Shown: positions 1 through 9,735 of the stretch, piece after piece
Position numbering within the stretch: the stretch's first letter is position 1
How the letters are laid out: each line of letters opens with the position of its first letter
DNA from: Karstenula rhodostoma CBS 690.94
Lineage: Eukaryota; Ascomycota; Dothideomycetes; Pleosporales; Didymosphaeriaceae
Length of the DNA stretch: 64,000 bases
Assembly: GCA_010093485.1 (NCBI GenBank)
Contig: MU001499.1
Coordinates: 372,001-436,000, forward strand
Direction of reading: 5' to 3'
Notes under the pieces: generated by a model
Seen by the model: only the letters and a program-made list of their open reading frames with translations
The model's database searches: none
What the model was told of the DNA's origin: nothing
Position numbers and translations under genes: made by a program

Positions 1-1137
1 CCGTCATATACGATGGTTCGCACGCCAAATTTGGTTTCGACTGAATCGACAGTGCCGTTACCACCCGCGGACACCTTCGACAAGGCGACGTACAGGTGTG
101 GTGTCTGCTCCGGGGCTGGTCCCCACAGTTTGGGGTTGGAGAGTTTAGTGGTACTGTTCACAACCTGCTTTGTGCCACCCGCGACGTTGACTGAGACGCT
201 CTTGAATTTTGCTTTGGCATCGCCTGTTGCTTTACCGGTCGACGCATCCACTTCGTAAATTTCGGTCACCAAATCGATCCGCTTGGTGCTGTTGGAGGTG
301 TTCTCGATTGCAACGCTCAAGTCCACAGTTGCCGATCCCGCACTGACGGATGGCGTCGTGACTTTGGTTCCATACTGTGCAACATGAACCGAATTTACCT
401 TAACCAGCCAAACATTTCGGTACAGACCAGCACCTGTAATCCATAATTGTCAGTCTGGTGTTCGAGGACACATGGTGGCAGTGGTTTTAAGAAGATCACT
501 GACCTGGGTACCACCGAGAAGAGTTCGGCGCATTCTCAAGTCGAATAGCGAGGATGTTGTCACCGGCTTTCGCGTACGGTGTAAGATTCAAACGAAACGA
601 GTTATAGCCGTATGGCCAACCACCAACGAGAACGCCGTTGAGGAAGACACTCGCGTACGACATGGCGCCATCGACTTCGAGATACAAGTTCTTTCCTGGG
701 CTGACATCCCCAGATTTGAGCTTGAGCGTCTTGCGGTACCAGCCAACGCCATTGTAGGGCAGCTTTCCCTCAGAGCCAGATACGCCAGGCGCGCCAAAGG
801 GGCCTTTGATCGCCCAGTCGTGCGGAAGGGTTACGGGTTCCCACTTGCTGTCGTCGAAAGAACTCTGAACATACTGGACGTTCCTTCCCGGTGAGATACC
901 CGATGGTCGCTGGTACTTTGCACGGGTGATGAAGTCATTGGACGAAGGCAGTATCCATGCCTTGAGCGTGGCGTAGGAAAGTTGATCAGGATTGTCTGTG
1001 AAGCGCGAGAACCGCCAGTCGGAATTGAGACTCAAGCGCTCGCGTGGCGATTGTGCGACTGCATGTCCGACTACCGCGAGAAGCAGCAGTCCAAGAAAAA
1101 GGAATCCAGATGGACTTGCTGACCTGAGTGAGGCCAT
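1..1137 (-). CDS. Secreted glycoside hydrolase family 2 protein (beta-galactosidase-like), 5' part only
   Basis: Two exons are visible, 1137-504 and 433 to the window edge, with a 70-bp intron (504 back to 434; GTCAGT donor, CAG acceptor) whose removal restores the reading WYPG-AGLYRNVWL. The chosen ATG at 1137 opens a signal peptide (about residues 1-29, hydrophobic stretch FLFLGLLLLAVVGHAVA, ending near AQS). The mature part has the GH2 sugar-binding domain signatures: LNSDWRF, VTLPHDWAIKGPF, NGVGWYRKTL, EVDGAMSYASVFLNG, then the start of the immunoglobulin-like GH2 domain. The catalytic TIM barrel lies outside the window, so the substrate (beta-galactoside, mannoside or glucuronide) cannot be decided, although HDWAIKGPF is most typical of beta-galactosidase-like members. 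It is secreted and probably acts on plant or fungal wall oligosaccharides. Its neighbour on the same strand is also a secreted polysaccharide-acting protein. Confidence 0.88.
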
Positions 1138-1976
1138 GGTTCGCGACGAGCCGAGGAGCTGACCTGAGGTCTGTTCGATCAGAACGAACGTACAGATCCG
1201 TGGAGGGGTACGTACTATCGCGACCTTATAGAGGCGTCTACTATAGCTCCTCACCCCTATAGTACCATGCGACATCTACGACGCAGACCACTTTCGGTGC
1301 ATTGTCGCACCGATGGAAACATACATTTCGTCACGGGAGCGGCCCGCCCTCGTTCCTAACCGACTTGTCCACCACTCCAAAGTCCCACTATCGTGCTGCC
1401 CGCCCGTTATTTACAATCCCAAGCAGCTCTCAAGATCTTGGAGGGCACCCCTCATTGGCCCACCCGCCAGCTTGCAGTGATAAGACCAGGCGGTGGGTCT
1501 CAACGCAATATCGCGCGCTGCAGCGGAAGAAATTGCATGGGGAAATAGTCCGGGCCTAGTCGCTTCCGTGATAGCCGTTGTGATGGTGTTGATTGCCTGC
1601 GTCTGTAGCCGCGGTCTAGTTGATGCAAGGTACAAAGCCAGGCACTTAGCCGAAGAGATCGTCGCCCGCGCCTGATAACCAAGACGCGGGGTCACGCGCC
1701 GGGACACGCCTTGATCTAGTAATGTAAATCGCATGCTAGGCTGGGGGAGGGTGACATGCCGTTTGGGGAATCTAATCCTGCTGGGACGCAGACGGTGCTG
1801 GGACCGGTCCACACTTCACTACAGCTAATGTCGACGGTGTTATTAGTGCAGGGAAACGATTCCCTCGTATCTTCAATGTTTGATGGAAGCTACTGATATT
1901 TACAGTGACCATGTATGTCGTTTGGACAAATTGCGCCTATGGTACCCCGCATCCCCTGTTTCATGGGTAAAGCCCA
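1138..1976. other. Intergenic region between GH2 and cip1-like genes
   Basis: No convincing gene was found. The short open frames (for example 1493-1675 and 1411-1812) have no recognisable domain and most lack an ATG. Positions 1138-1260 probably hold the GH2 promoter. No TATA box or known operator stands out. Confidence 0.4.
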
Positions 1977-2740
1977 TCACGTGCAGCCGACACGCGTCGA
2001 GGCGATGGCAATATCGTCGTACCAGAATGTGTTTGCGTCCCCTCCATACGACTCCCATCCGAAGTAAACACCGGTGATCTTGGGCTTGAGCGAGCTCCTC
2101 GTCCACTGCGCCGCATTCGCGTTGTTCTTCGTGGTCAGCCCAGCAACGGCATCCCCATTCAGCCACGTCTCGATAGACCCGTCCGCACCCAGGTGGTACT
2201 CGAAACACTGCCAGCTGCCCGTGGGAAGAGCTTTGGAAGCTGCAATACCGTTGGGCGACAGGTCGGGGAGAGTCGCGTCGTCGGACTCGCGGTTGTACAT
2301 GAGGATCTTGGATTGGCCGCCGATGCGAAGGTGCTTCTTGGATCCTTGTGCGGAGTCAGGCATGGTGATGAAAGAGACGTGAGAGTCGGTCAGGGCTTTT
2401 GAGGCTTTGCTATAAGACACGGAAGATTAGTACTTATGGCACGTTGTAGACGTATGGTAAGGACTCACAGCCAAGTCCTGACGTAGATGTCGCCGCTGCT
2501 GGGAACCTTGGTCGTGCCGACGAAAATGTGTCCACAGTAGCCGCCTGCACCGGTAACTTTGATCGAATTCTTGCCGCTGTGGGCGGTCGTAGTATCAAGC
2601 GCGACTGAGCCACCCTGGCTGCAATCAAGAGCGTAGGTCGGCCAAGCAGTCGTGTCCCATCCATTCTCGAAACCTTCAGTGACTTGAGCAAGGGAGAACG
2701 GAAGTGCCGCAAGGGCGAAGAGAGCGATTTGGCGGAGCAT
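1977..2740 (-). CDS. cip1: Cip1-like secreted carbohydrate-active protein (no CBM)
   Basis: Exons 2740-2469 and 2409-1977 are joined over a 59-bp intron (GTGAGT...TAG) and give 234 residues. Residues 1-18 are a signal peptide (MLRQIALFALAALPFSLA). The rest closely follows the catalytic-type domain of Trichoderma reesei Cip1: FENGWDTTAWPTYALDC, the stretch GGYCGHIFVGTTKVP, KHLRIGGQSKILMYNRESDD, ATLPDLSPNGIA, CFEYHLGADGSIETWLNG and a C-terminal FWYDDIAIASTRVGC. Cip1 is co-expressed with cellulases; its fold is that of polysaccharide lyases and glucuronan-lyase activity has been reported for the family (established knowledge, recalled). Unlike the Trichoderma protein it ends right after the catalytic domain, with no Ser/Thr linker or CBM1. 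It lies 0.84 kb upstream of the GH2 gene on the same strand, consistent with shared use in plant-wall breakdown. Confidence 0.93.
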
Positions 2741-4043
2741 CGTGCGAGCAGTGTCCTGTCGGTCGAGTGAGAAAGCACAGGTGAGAACACAAGGCTCATA
2801 AAAGGCGCCCAACTTCACTATTTGTAGGCCCAAACTAATGCTGCAATTAAGCTTCAATTAAGAACTATTTTTCCATCGCCACTTTCTGGGGTGCATATCT
2901 GGTCATGACGCGCCGGCGCTTCATATATCGGAAACGCGGTCGTGGTTTTCCGGTGGATATATTGGCACCTCAAATCAAAACCGACCATAAATAGATCGAA
3001 TTATGATCTCCACGCCTAAAGAAGAGTAATTTCGGAAGCGACGAGTAGATCCCGGGAGCGTGACCCTACAACTCTTCGAAAGTGCCACATGAGGGTTGCC
3101 CTCCCCACGGCATGGTGTTCCAGATGATGGGATCATTGAGCCAGTGCCGGAATATGACGTCGATCTTGTTCGCACAAAAAACCTCTGGAAGGACATTGGA
3201 TCCTGATGAACTATGTTGCATGAGCTTCAACGTAATAATTCAAGCGTGGATCAAGTCCAATACGCTCATGTGTGTTATGCATAAGCTCTACCACGCGTTG
3301 AGTCTCGGTCGCGTGATCGAGGAAGTTCGGTCATTGGAGCTAACACCAGTATCACGAACGATTGCTCGTACTGGATTTACGTCCATTAGCGTTGTTTTCA
3401 AAGGTTTGATAATCAGACACACAATTCCTTCACCACGAGAATACCCGTTCGCCCGTCCATCGAAAGCGTAACAAATCCCAACAGGCAATATCACACCAAG
3501 GTTGGAGAGACCAGCGAAGCTCTCGGGTGTCAGAACAAGGTTGTTTCAGCACACCATGCTCTATTGCTTGGCTAGTAGGCTTTCGTCCAGTAGTGAATGT
3601 ACTAGAGCTGGCGCGGCGTAACATATTTGTCTCTCCGGTCCGTAAAATTCCGCAGGCTAGATACAAGGCCACAAAGCTTTCCGAAAAAACAGTGTTAACA
3701 GTCAATCTAGGCCTTTTGAAATCATAAACCAGCTGAGTGAATTTAAAAGAAGCTCCTACTCACCTGTTGATCCCCACCTCGCTCACCGCCCAGCGTCAAA
3801 TCTTGCCGACGGTTCTAACCGCCCCGTTGAAGTCTTTTTACATATGCAGAAGTAGCAACATGTTGAAGTCACAAGGTGGCCATGCCATTCAAGCCATCAC
3901 ACGCTGACCTTCACTGTAAGCCCAGCGCCGCAGACACATCATTCACGCCCCCAACACAGATAACATCCGCAAACATCGCAACCTCTTAACCACTGAACCC
4001 CACATGATCCCTACCATCAGCACCCCAACCTAGATCTCCGAGT
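2741..4043. other. Intergenic region, no supported gene
   Basis: The region is AT-richer than its neighbours. Open frames at 3082-3471 and 3430-3705 start with non-ATG codons and match nothing I recognise. A short stretch at about 3657-3690 weakly resembles 1624-1660 (translated ARYKA...LSE), too short to call a repeat. The first 100 bases or so upstream of 2740 should contain the cip1-like promoter. Confidence 0.35.
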
Positions 4044-4388
4044 CCTACTTCTACCACACTAATCAATCAACCAAACCACACATCTCTACAATGCAGCCAC
4101 CAACACAACCACGACCACACCCACACCTCCCACCACCTCTGCACACGCTTCCCCACCCTCCTCGACAGTCCAACCAACCCCTACCACCGCGCCCTCGAAA
4201 CCACAATCTTCGCCCTCCTCCAATCCGGCGCCACCTTCCCTTCCATCGCGGCACGCCTCGCCCACGAGCGCACGCGCACAGCGCTACGCGACGGGCTGCG
4301 CAGATTCCATGCAGCGGGCTTACTGGATAAAGAGGGCGAAGGGGTGAGGAGGTGGGTGGAGTGGAGGGTTGCGAGGTGGCCGCGGTAG
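4044..4388 (+). CDS. Possible 3' exon of an unrecognised hypothetical gene
   Basis: One frame reads through to a TAG at 4386-4388 and gives a protein-like sequence in its last 75 codons: FPTLLDSPTNPYHRALETTI, FALLQSGATFPSIAARLAHE, RTALRDGLRRFHAAGLLDKE, ending RRWVEWRVARWPR. It looks helical, with a normal amino-acid mix, unlike the Pro- or His-rich readings of the other frames. There is no ATG in this frame before an upstream stop at 4005, so a 5' exon would be needed; a possible acceptor is the AG at 4041-4042. A candidate first exon at 3880-3917 does not match in phase at the later CAG (4094-4096). I do not recognise the family. It could be a gene fragment. Confidence 0.3.
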   Translation, partial: PTSTTLINQPNHTSLQCSHQHNHDHTHTSHHLCTRFPTLLDSPTNPYHRALETTIFALLQSGATFPSIAARLAHERTRTALRDGLRRFHAAGLLDKEGEGVRRWVEWRVARWPR

Positions 4389-4660
4389 GCGGCGTGTTGG
4401 GAGGTTGGGATGTTAGGGGGGGTGGGACGTGGATAGGTGGGCGTGGGTTGTGCATGAAGCTGTGTGTGGGGAAGAGGGAAGGAGGGGTGATGGGGTGGGT
4501 GGGGATGTAGAGGGGGAGGGGGTGTGTTGTCATGAGTTTAAGACGGGGGAGAGGAGGCGTGGGGGGTGGTTGAGGAAGAGGCTGAGACCGAGGGCGATGG
4601 TGTAGATGTTGGGGGAAGGTGGGTGTGTCGGGAGGATTTGTTGGGGGCAGATACATATCA
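4340..4660. other. Strongly G-rich (C-poor) tract on the plus strand
   Basis: About 320 bases are dominated by runs of three to six G separated by T or A, with very few C. The pattern could form G-quadruplexes on the plus strand or reflect a skewed 3' flank. The long Pro-rich open frame on the minus strand (4063-4656) is a by-product of this composition. Confidence 0.55.
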
Positions 4661-5324
4661 AGGGGTTGGAGAGCTACGTTTACACTGGAGATGATGGTAT
4701 TAGGCGCGGGTAATTGTCAGGTACTTCGGTGTTATCTTTTGGCGCTGCCAGTCGTTTAACTTACCTGTGGCCTTTATTTGTGGTCCATCCACTTCATATA
4801 TCCCGTAGCGTGCAAGTGTCACAAGCATATGCTACCTTACCAACACGGCTTTCTTTGTTCGCAACACTGATGACGACGACGATGCAAATATTGATAGCCG
4901 AGCTGTCGGTAATTCTCCCTGCCGCATATAGGGACGAGGGTAGTGATTGTTGAGGCTTCAAAAGCACAACGTCTTGCAAGATAATCAATTTATACATTAA
5001 ATTTCAATGGCTGTTGTTCTAGGGAAAACCCCTCAATGTCGCCCAGCCGAGATATGCAACAGATATCAAGCTATTGTGTCTGAACTCACACAGACTCTAA
5101 CCCCACGTGCCGGGAAAAGCAATATTTGGATTGGTTACAGGATTCACCTCTCCAAGCGAAGACCTAGAGATCAACACATCTAGAACTGAACGGTTCTGGT
5201 ACCGGAAAAAAACAGTCTCAACCTCTGTCAAACATAATGACCACTCCTGCGTCTTCTTCTTAATGCCTAATCTAACGCTCTTAGCCCCTTTTAAGTGCTT
5301 TCGAGAGAGACGATTAGACGGGGT
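4661..5324. other. Intergenic region, no supported gene
   Basis: Only short open frames without recognisable features occur here (for example 4714-4953 and 5107-5382, the latter low in coding signal and rich in Ser/Cys at its end). Confidence 0.35.
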
Positions 5325-5576
5325 ATGCACACCAGGTTTGAGTGGGTTGAGGCGGAGATCTTGCAGTTGCAGCAGTTCATGAAAAAGGGGCGGAACCTTG
5401 GGCCGTGGTGTGGGTTTGCAGGAGCGGTGCCGGTGCTGATTGATTCGCGGCAGAGGTGTAGCGTGAGGTTAGTTGGGCCGGAGGAGAAATTTGGTGCGAG
5501 GATGACGGGACTTGCGGACCAGCACTACGTGTTGGACAGGAAGGGGATCGATGAAAACGCACAGGCGACGTGGTGA
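5325..5576 (+). CDS. Small hypothetical protein, doubtful
   Basis: An ATG at 5325 opens an 83-codon frame ending TGA at 5574-5576. The translation looks protein-like (FEWVEAEILQLQQFMKKGRN, GPWCGFAGAVPVLIDSRQRC, MTGLADQHYVLDRKG) but matches no family I know. The sequence just before GTTTGAG at 5336 also resembles an intron acceptor, so this may be a last exon rather than a complete gene. It is convergent with DPB2, whose stop lies 121 bp away. Confidence 0.3.
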   Translation: MHTRFEWVEAEILQLQQFMKKGRNLGPWCGFAGAVPVLIDSRQRCSVRLVGPEEKFGARMTGLADQHYVLDRKGIDENAQATW

Positions 5577-5696
5577 ACTGCTCAATAGACATAAACAAGA
5601 GCCCGCTGCATAATAGACGTCATCGCAGGGCTTCCCGCCCAGAAAAATCAACGATATAATCCAACGCCATCTCATGCCCACACTCTCCCAACACCC

Positions 5697-8081
5697 CTAC
5701 CCCTCCGTTCTCACAACCCCAACCCCAGCCCTGATATCAAACTCTACCCACCTCGCCCGTCCTTCCCTCCCCCGGCGCCCCTCACTCCCATCAATCGGCC
5801 CCGGATTCATAACCGTGCACCCGCAGTACTTGACCACGAACGCCGGGGCCTCGCTGTCGGCCACGACCACGGCGCTCGGCAGGGGATACAAGTTCAGTGC
5901 GTGTGCAAAGTCCCAGTGCAACGGGCGCACGCTGAGCGGGAAGGGGGAGAGATGTGACTGCGAGAGGAGCGTACGGGTGAGGGCGCGCGCGGTGAGCGTG
6001 TCGCTGTCAATTTGGGCCTGTGTTTGGGCCTGGGGCGCGGGCGTGGGCTCGAGCTGCGTGGGCTGGTCGACGTCCATGGCCTCCAGCTCTTCGAGATCGG
6101 CGTCGATGTCTGCGTCAGGCTTGTTGAAGCGGATACTTGTGCGGTGCAGGCGGCCGAGCACGTCGTCGCGGAGGATCGCCATCTCCCCCTTGACACCAAA
6201 CCACGTCAGCCGCGAGGGATTGCTCGTCCAGATAACCTCGCCTTCCTTCCCGGATTTCTTTCCCAGGCCCCACACCTCGCTGTTGGCCTCGCGGACGGCG
6301 CGGCGGATGCGGCTGGTGAAGAGCTCGGGAATCTGTTTTCTGGGGAGCGGCGTGGCTGCGCCGGCGGAGAAGGCGCTGGGCCAGGCGTCATTGTCGCCGG
6401 GGACGAGCACGAGGCTGGTGTGCGCGAGGACTTGGGGGAACTCGGAGAGGACTGAGGCGAGGGCGTCGAAGTGCTCCTTGTATTCTATGGAGCCGGCGCC
6501 GGGGACGCCGGCGAGGGTAGCTTTCGAGGAGAAGTTGCCCATTAGGACGATGGCGAGGGGGTAGATGGGAGCGGCTTCGTCGGGAGTGGGTGAGTACGTG
6601 CGGAGGAGGGTTCGTAGTGCGGTTAGTGCGGAGGGTACGTCGAGGTGGAGGTCTGAGGCGACAACGACGTTGTGTGCTTTCTCTGGCGTGAGCAGTTTTG
6701 AGGCTATGCGGTTCATTCGCGGGCCTGTTGCACGTTCGGAACCCACGCCCAGAAAGTCTGTCCAACCGAATGCAGGGCCTCCTTTGCTGTTCTTCTCAAT
6801 CTCGTCCCCGCCTCCGAGGGTTTCTGTCCTTCGTTCGCAGGGCGGATGGCCGACGGAAAACCCTATGAACTTTCCCCCTATCGTGCCTCCAATTCCACCT
6901 GTGCCGCCAAGGGTGGTGCTTGAGCCGGCGGTCGGGTCACCATGGTTCTCCTCGTAGCTGCCGTCTACAAGGACTATCATGCCAGGTGCAAAGAACGTGC
7001 CGTCTTCTGGGATAGGTCGAGCGTGTTGGATGTCCAGAGCTATTGTGCCTGTGAGATCGGAGAGCGTGAGAGTGCCAGTTGGCGAGATTGTTATCATGCC
7101 GAGGAGGAGATGGGTGCTTCCACTCCGGCCGAGGAGATTCGCAACAGGGGTGATTGTGTTCATGCCGGAGACAGCAACTGAGCCTGTTCTGCTGAGCGTG
7201 GCTGACCGAGCTGCGGAGAAAGTAGGTGCTTGGAAGGTCTCATTCCGGAGTATGCGTTGGTGTACTGTATGGTAGCGTTGTCTGAAGAGGTCGGTCTTGT
7301 GTGACGGATCCGGGAAGAGCGAGGGCTTGGTTGTTGACCTGCTCTAGTCAATGGTGCTCTTCGAACGTAATGAAACGACTCACCTATCGAAGTGCTTCTT
7401 GGACACGTTGTACACCAACTTGGGCTGCTCGAACGCTCCGATGACCTTGATCCACTCGCGCGGGTCCTTCAGTGTCTCCTCTTCCTCATCTTTGTCCGCG
7501 ACGTCCAAGTTCGACATGCCAAAACTGGTGTTGTGATCAAATGAAGGTCTGCTCTCCAAGCTCGGCGCGCCATTCATGTTTGCATCTGGTCCAAAGTTGA
7601 AGCTGCTCTGCCTGCCCAGATTCGAAGCATTTGCGATCCGTCCTCCGCTCATAGACCCTTCGAGTGCCTTCAATATTCTCTTCAACACCTCACCGTCGCC
7701 TTCCACAATGACCTGCCCATTATCCTTCTTCCAACCCTTTGCGACCTCCTCCAGCACCTTCTCCGCGAGCCCTTCTTCGCGCCATCCCGCCCCGCAGTGC
7801 TTCCCAATGAAACTCGCTAATGCCGATAGCGCCGAGGATGTGAGGGTTAGATTGTATTTTTTGGTGAATGTCCGGAAAGCGAGAGGTCGTAGTGTTGCCG
7901 GTGGCAGCTCGATGGGGAGTACGGTGGCCCGCACGGGAGGTTTGAGCGCAGGCGGGGCGCGTATAGGCGCGGTCCGGCGGGGGTTTATGGGATGAACGGG
8001 CGTGCCGAACGCGGGCGATGAAGAGGGAATTAGGTTCGGAGGAATGGCCGAGGGCTTCTCCGGTCGTCTTGCGGTGGCCAT
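5697..8081 (-). CDS. DPB2: DNA polymerase epsilon subunit B (Dpb2)
   Basis: Exons 8081-7384 and 7338-5697 are joined over a 45-bp intron (GTGAGT...GCAG) and give 779 residues. The junction reads HFDR-STTKPSLFPDPSHKTD, followed by LFRQRYHTVHQRILRNETF, a signature of the family. Then come the OB-fold region (ITPVANLLGRSGSTHLLLGM, SDLTGTIALDIQHARPIPED, FAPGMIVLVDG, GHPPCERR) and the inactive calcineurin-like phosphoesterase fold (VVASDLHLDVPSALTALRTL, HTSLVLVPGDNDAWPS, SPFPLSVRPLHWDFAHAL, CGCTVMNPGPI). The N-terminus holds the small helical domain after a Pro-rich lead. Dpb2 is the essential second subunit of the leading-strand polymerase and links it to GINS in the CMG helicase (established knowledge). 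It is divergent from the histone chaperone at 8315, with a MluI cell-cycle box between them. Confidence 0.95.
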
Positions 8082-8155
8082 TATGTCTGGGTGTCGTTGA
8101 GACGGGATACTACGATGTCGAGTGTTCGAATGTCACGTCCATGGCCGAGTAATTT

Positions 8156-8161
8156 ACGCGT
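8156..8161. promoter_or_regulatory. MluI cell-cycle box (ACGCGT) in divergent promoter
   Basis: ACGCGT lies 75 bp upstream of the DPB2 start and 153 bp upstream of the chaperone start, followed three bases later by a second ACGCG core (8164-8168). In fungi ACGCGT is the MBF (Swi6-Mbp1/Res) site that drives G1/S genes; both flanking genes are S-phase genes. Binding here is inferred. Confidence 0.55.
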
Positions 8162-8314
8162 CGACGCGGGTCGCGGCTGCGCGTGTGCACGGACGTCAGC
8201 CCTCACTTCCACGTTTGCGCCCGCCGCCGAGTCGCATCTGAACAACATCACTCTCACCGACAAACCACACACCAGATCACTTTCGCGCTAAACATATCGT
8301 GACAATCCAACAAA

Positions 8315-9735
8315 ATGGCCAAACCTACAAACGATACCGCCGCAGACACGGGAGAGCTCCCCGCAACCAAGGAGAAACTCGACGAGCTCACCCAGGCCGC
8401 CTCTCTCCAGTACTCGCTCAAAAACTTCTCCGCCGCAGCCGACCACTATGCCGACGCCGCCGAGATTCAGTCCAAGCTTAACGGCGAAATGGCGCCCGAG
8501 AACGCAGAGCTGCTCTTCAACTACGGCCGCGCGCTCTACAAGGTCGCAATCGCTAAGAGCGATGTCTTGGGCACCAGGGTCGCACAGGAGGAGAAGAAGA
8601 AACCCAAGGCGAAGAAAGTGAAGGAGGAGACTATCCTGGCAGAGGGCAGCACAGCGACCAACGGCGCACCAGCAGCAGCAGGGAAGGAGCAGACCGTCGA
8701 GTCGAAGCCGTTTTTCCAGCTGACCGGCATGGAAAATTGGGACGACTCGGACGAGGAAGAGGACGATGGCGAGGGCGAAGAGGGCCAGGAGGAAGAGCAG
8801 GACGACTTTGGGGATGCATTCGAGATGTTCGAGATCGCGCGCGTATTGTATCACAAGCAGCTGGAAGCACTCGATGGCAGCGACAGCGCAGACAAGGGCA
8901 AAGGCAAGGGCAAGGCCGAGCTCAAACCAGAAGCCCGTGCAATCAAGACGAAACTTGCAGATATTTACGGCTTCCTGGTCGACCTTTCTTTTGAGAACGA
9001 GCGCTTCCATGATGCGATACCAGATGCACGTACTTCCCTCGAGCTGCTGGAAGACCTACATCCGTTCGGGCACGAGCAGGTGACATCGGCTCACTACACA
9101 CTGTCGCTAGCCCTCGAGTTTGCATCCATGGCGAAAATCCGCGAACAGCAGGCCAACAAGGAAGCCACCCCCGAAGACGCTGAGAAGCAGCAAGAAGACG
9201 TCGTGGACTGGGACTTGCGCAACGAAGCAAGCAAGCAGACCGAGCTCGCCATCCAAAACCAGGAAGCGCACTTGAAAAAAGCAGAAGAGTCCCTTTCATC
9301 GGAGACCTTCACCCCCGAGCGGAAAAGGGAGCTCGAGGCCGAGCTCGCAGACAAGAAGAGTATGTTGGAAGATCTAAAGACACGGGTAAGTCACAGTCCA
9401 CCCCCTCAACCTCCCTTGTACACTACCCCCATACTAACATCGCACAGCTCGCGGACCTCAAAGAAGACCCTACAAAGCAAAAGTTCGACACCGTCGACCA
9501 GTCCGTCTTCCAAGGCCTGCTCGGCGGCCTCCTGGGCGCAGACCCCGCGACGCAAAAGGCCGCGCTCGCCGAGGCGACAAAATCCGCAAACGATATCTCT
9601 GGCCTCGTTAAGACGAAGAAGAAGGAGAAGCCTGCAGCGTCGTCGTCTGCGGCGGGAGCGTCGGGCAAGCGGAAATTGGAGGTTGAGAAGGACACTGCGG
9701 ATGGGAAGAGGGCGAAGACAGAGGAAATGCAGTGA
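8315..9735 (+). CDS. NASP/Hif1/Sim3-type histone chaperone (SHNi-TPR)
   Basis: Exons 8315-9385 and 9448-9735 are joined over a 62-bp intron (GTAAGT, branch TACTAAC, CAG) and give 452 residues. The protein has an N-terminal TPR (LQYSLKNFSAAADHYADAAE, NAELLFNYGRALYKVA), a long acidic insert (DDSDEEEDDGEGEEGQEEEQ) inside the TPR array, the SHNi-TPR motif (LADIYGFLVDLSFENERFHD, ARTSLELLEDLHPFGHEQV, SAHYTLSLALEF), a coiled coil, and a Lys-rich C-terminus (GKRKLEVEKDTADGKRAK) that looks like a nuclear localisation signal. Family members bind H3-H4 (and CENP-A in fission yeast Sim3) through the TPR and acidic region and hand them to assembly factors or Hat1 (established knowledge). Whether it is the Hif1 or Sim3 equivalent cannot be told from sequence alone. 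The predicted exon 2 has no other plausible frame. Confidence 0.9.

Noticed and set aside
472..894. 140-codon plus-strand frame.
   Set aside because: Antisense shadow of the first exon and intron of the GH2 gene.
1493..3727. Similar ARYKA...LSE translations at 1624-1660 and 3657-3690 as copies of one repeat.
   Set aside because: Only about two thirds identity over 36 bases; too short to separate from chance.
4063..4656. 197-codon Pro-rich minus-strand frame.
   Set aside because: Composition artefact of the C-rich/G-rich tract; no domain or ATG context.
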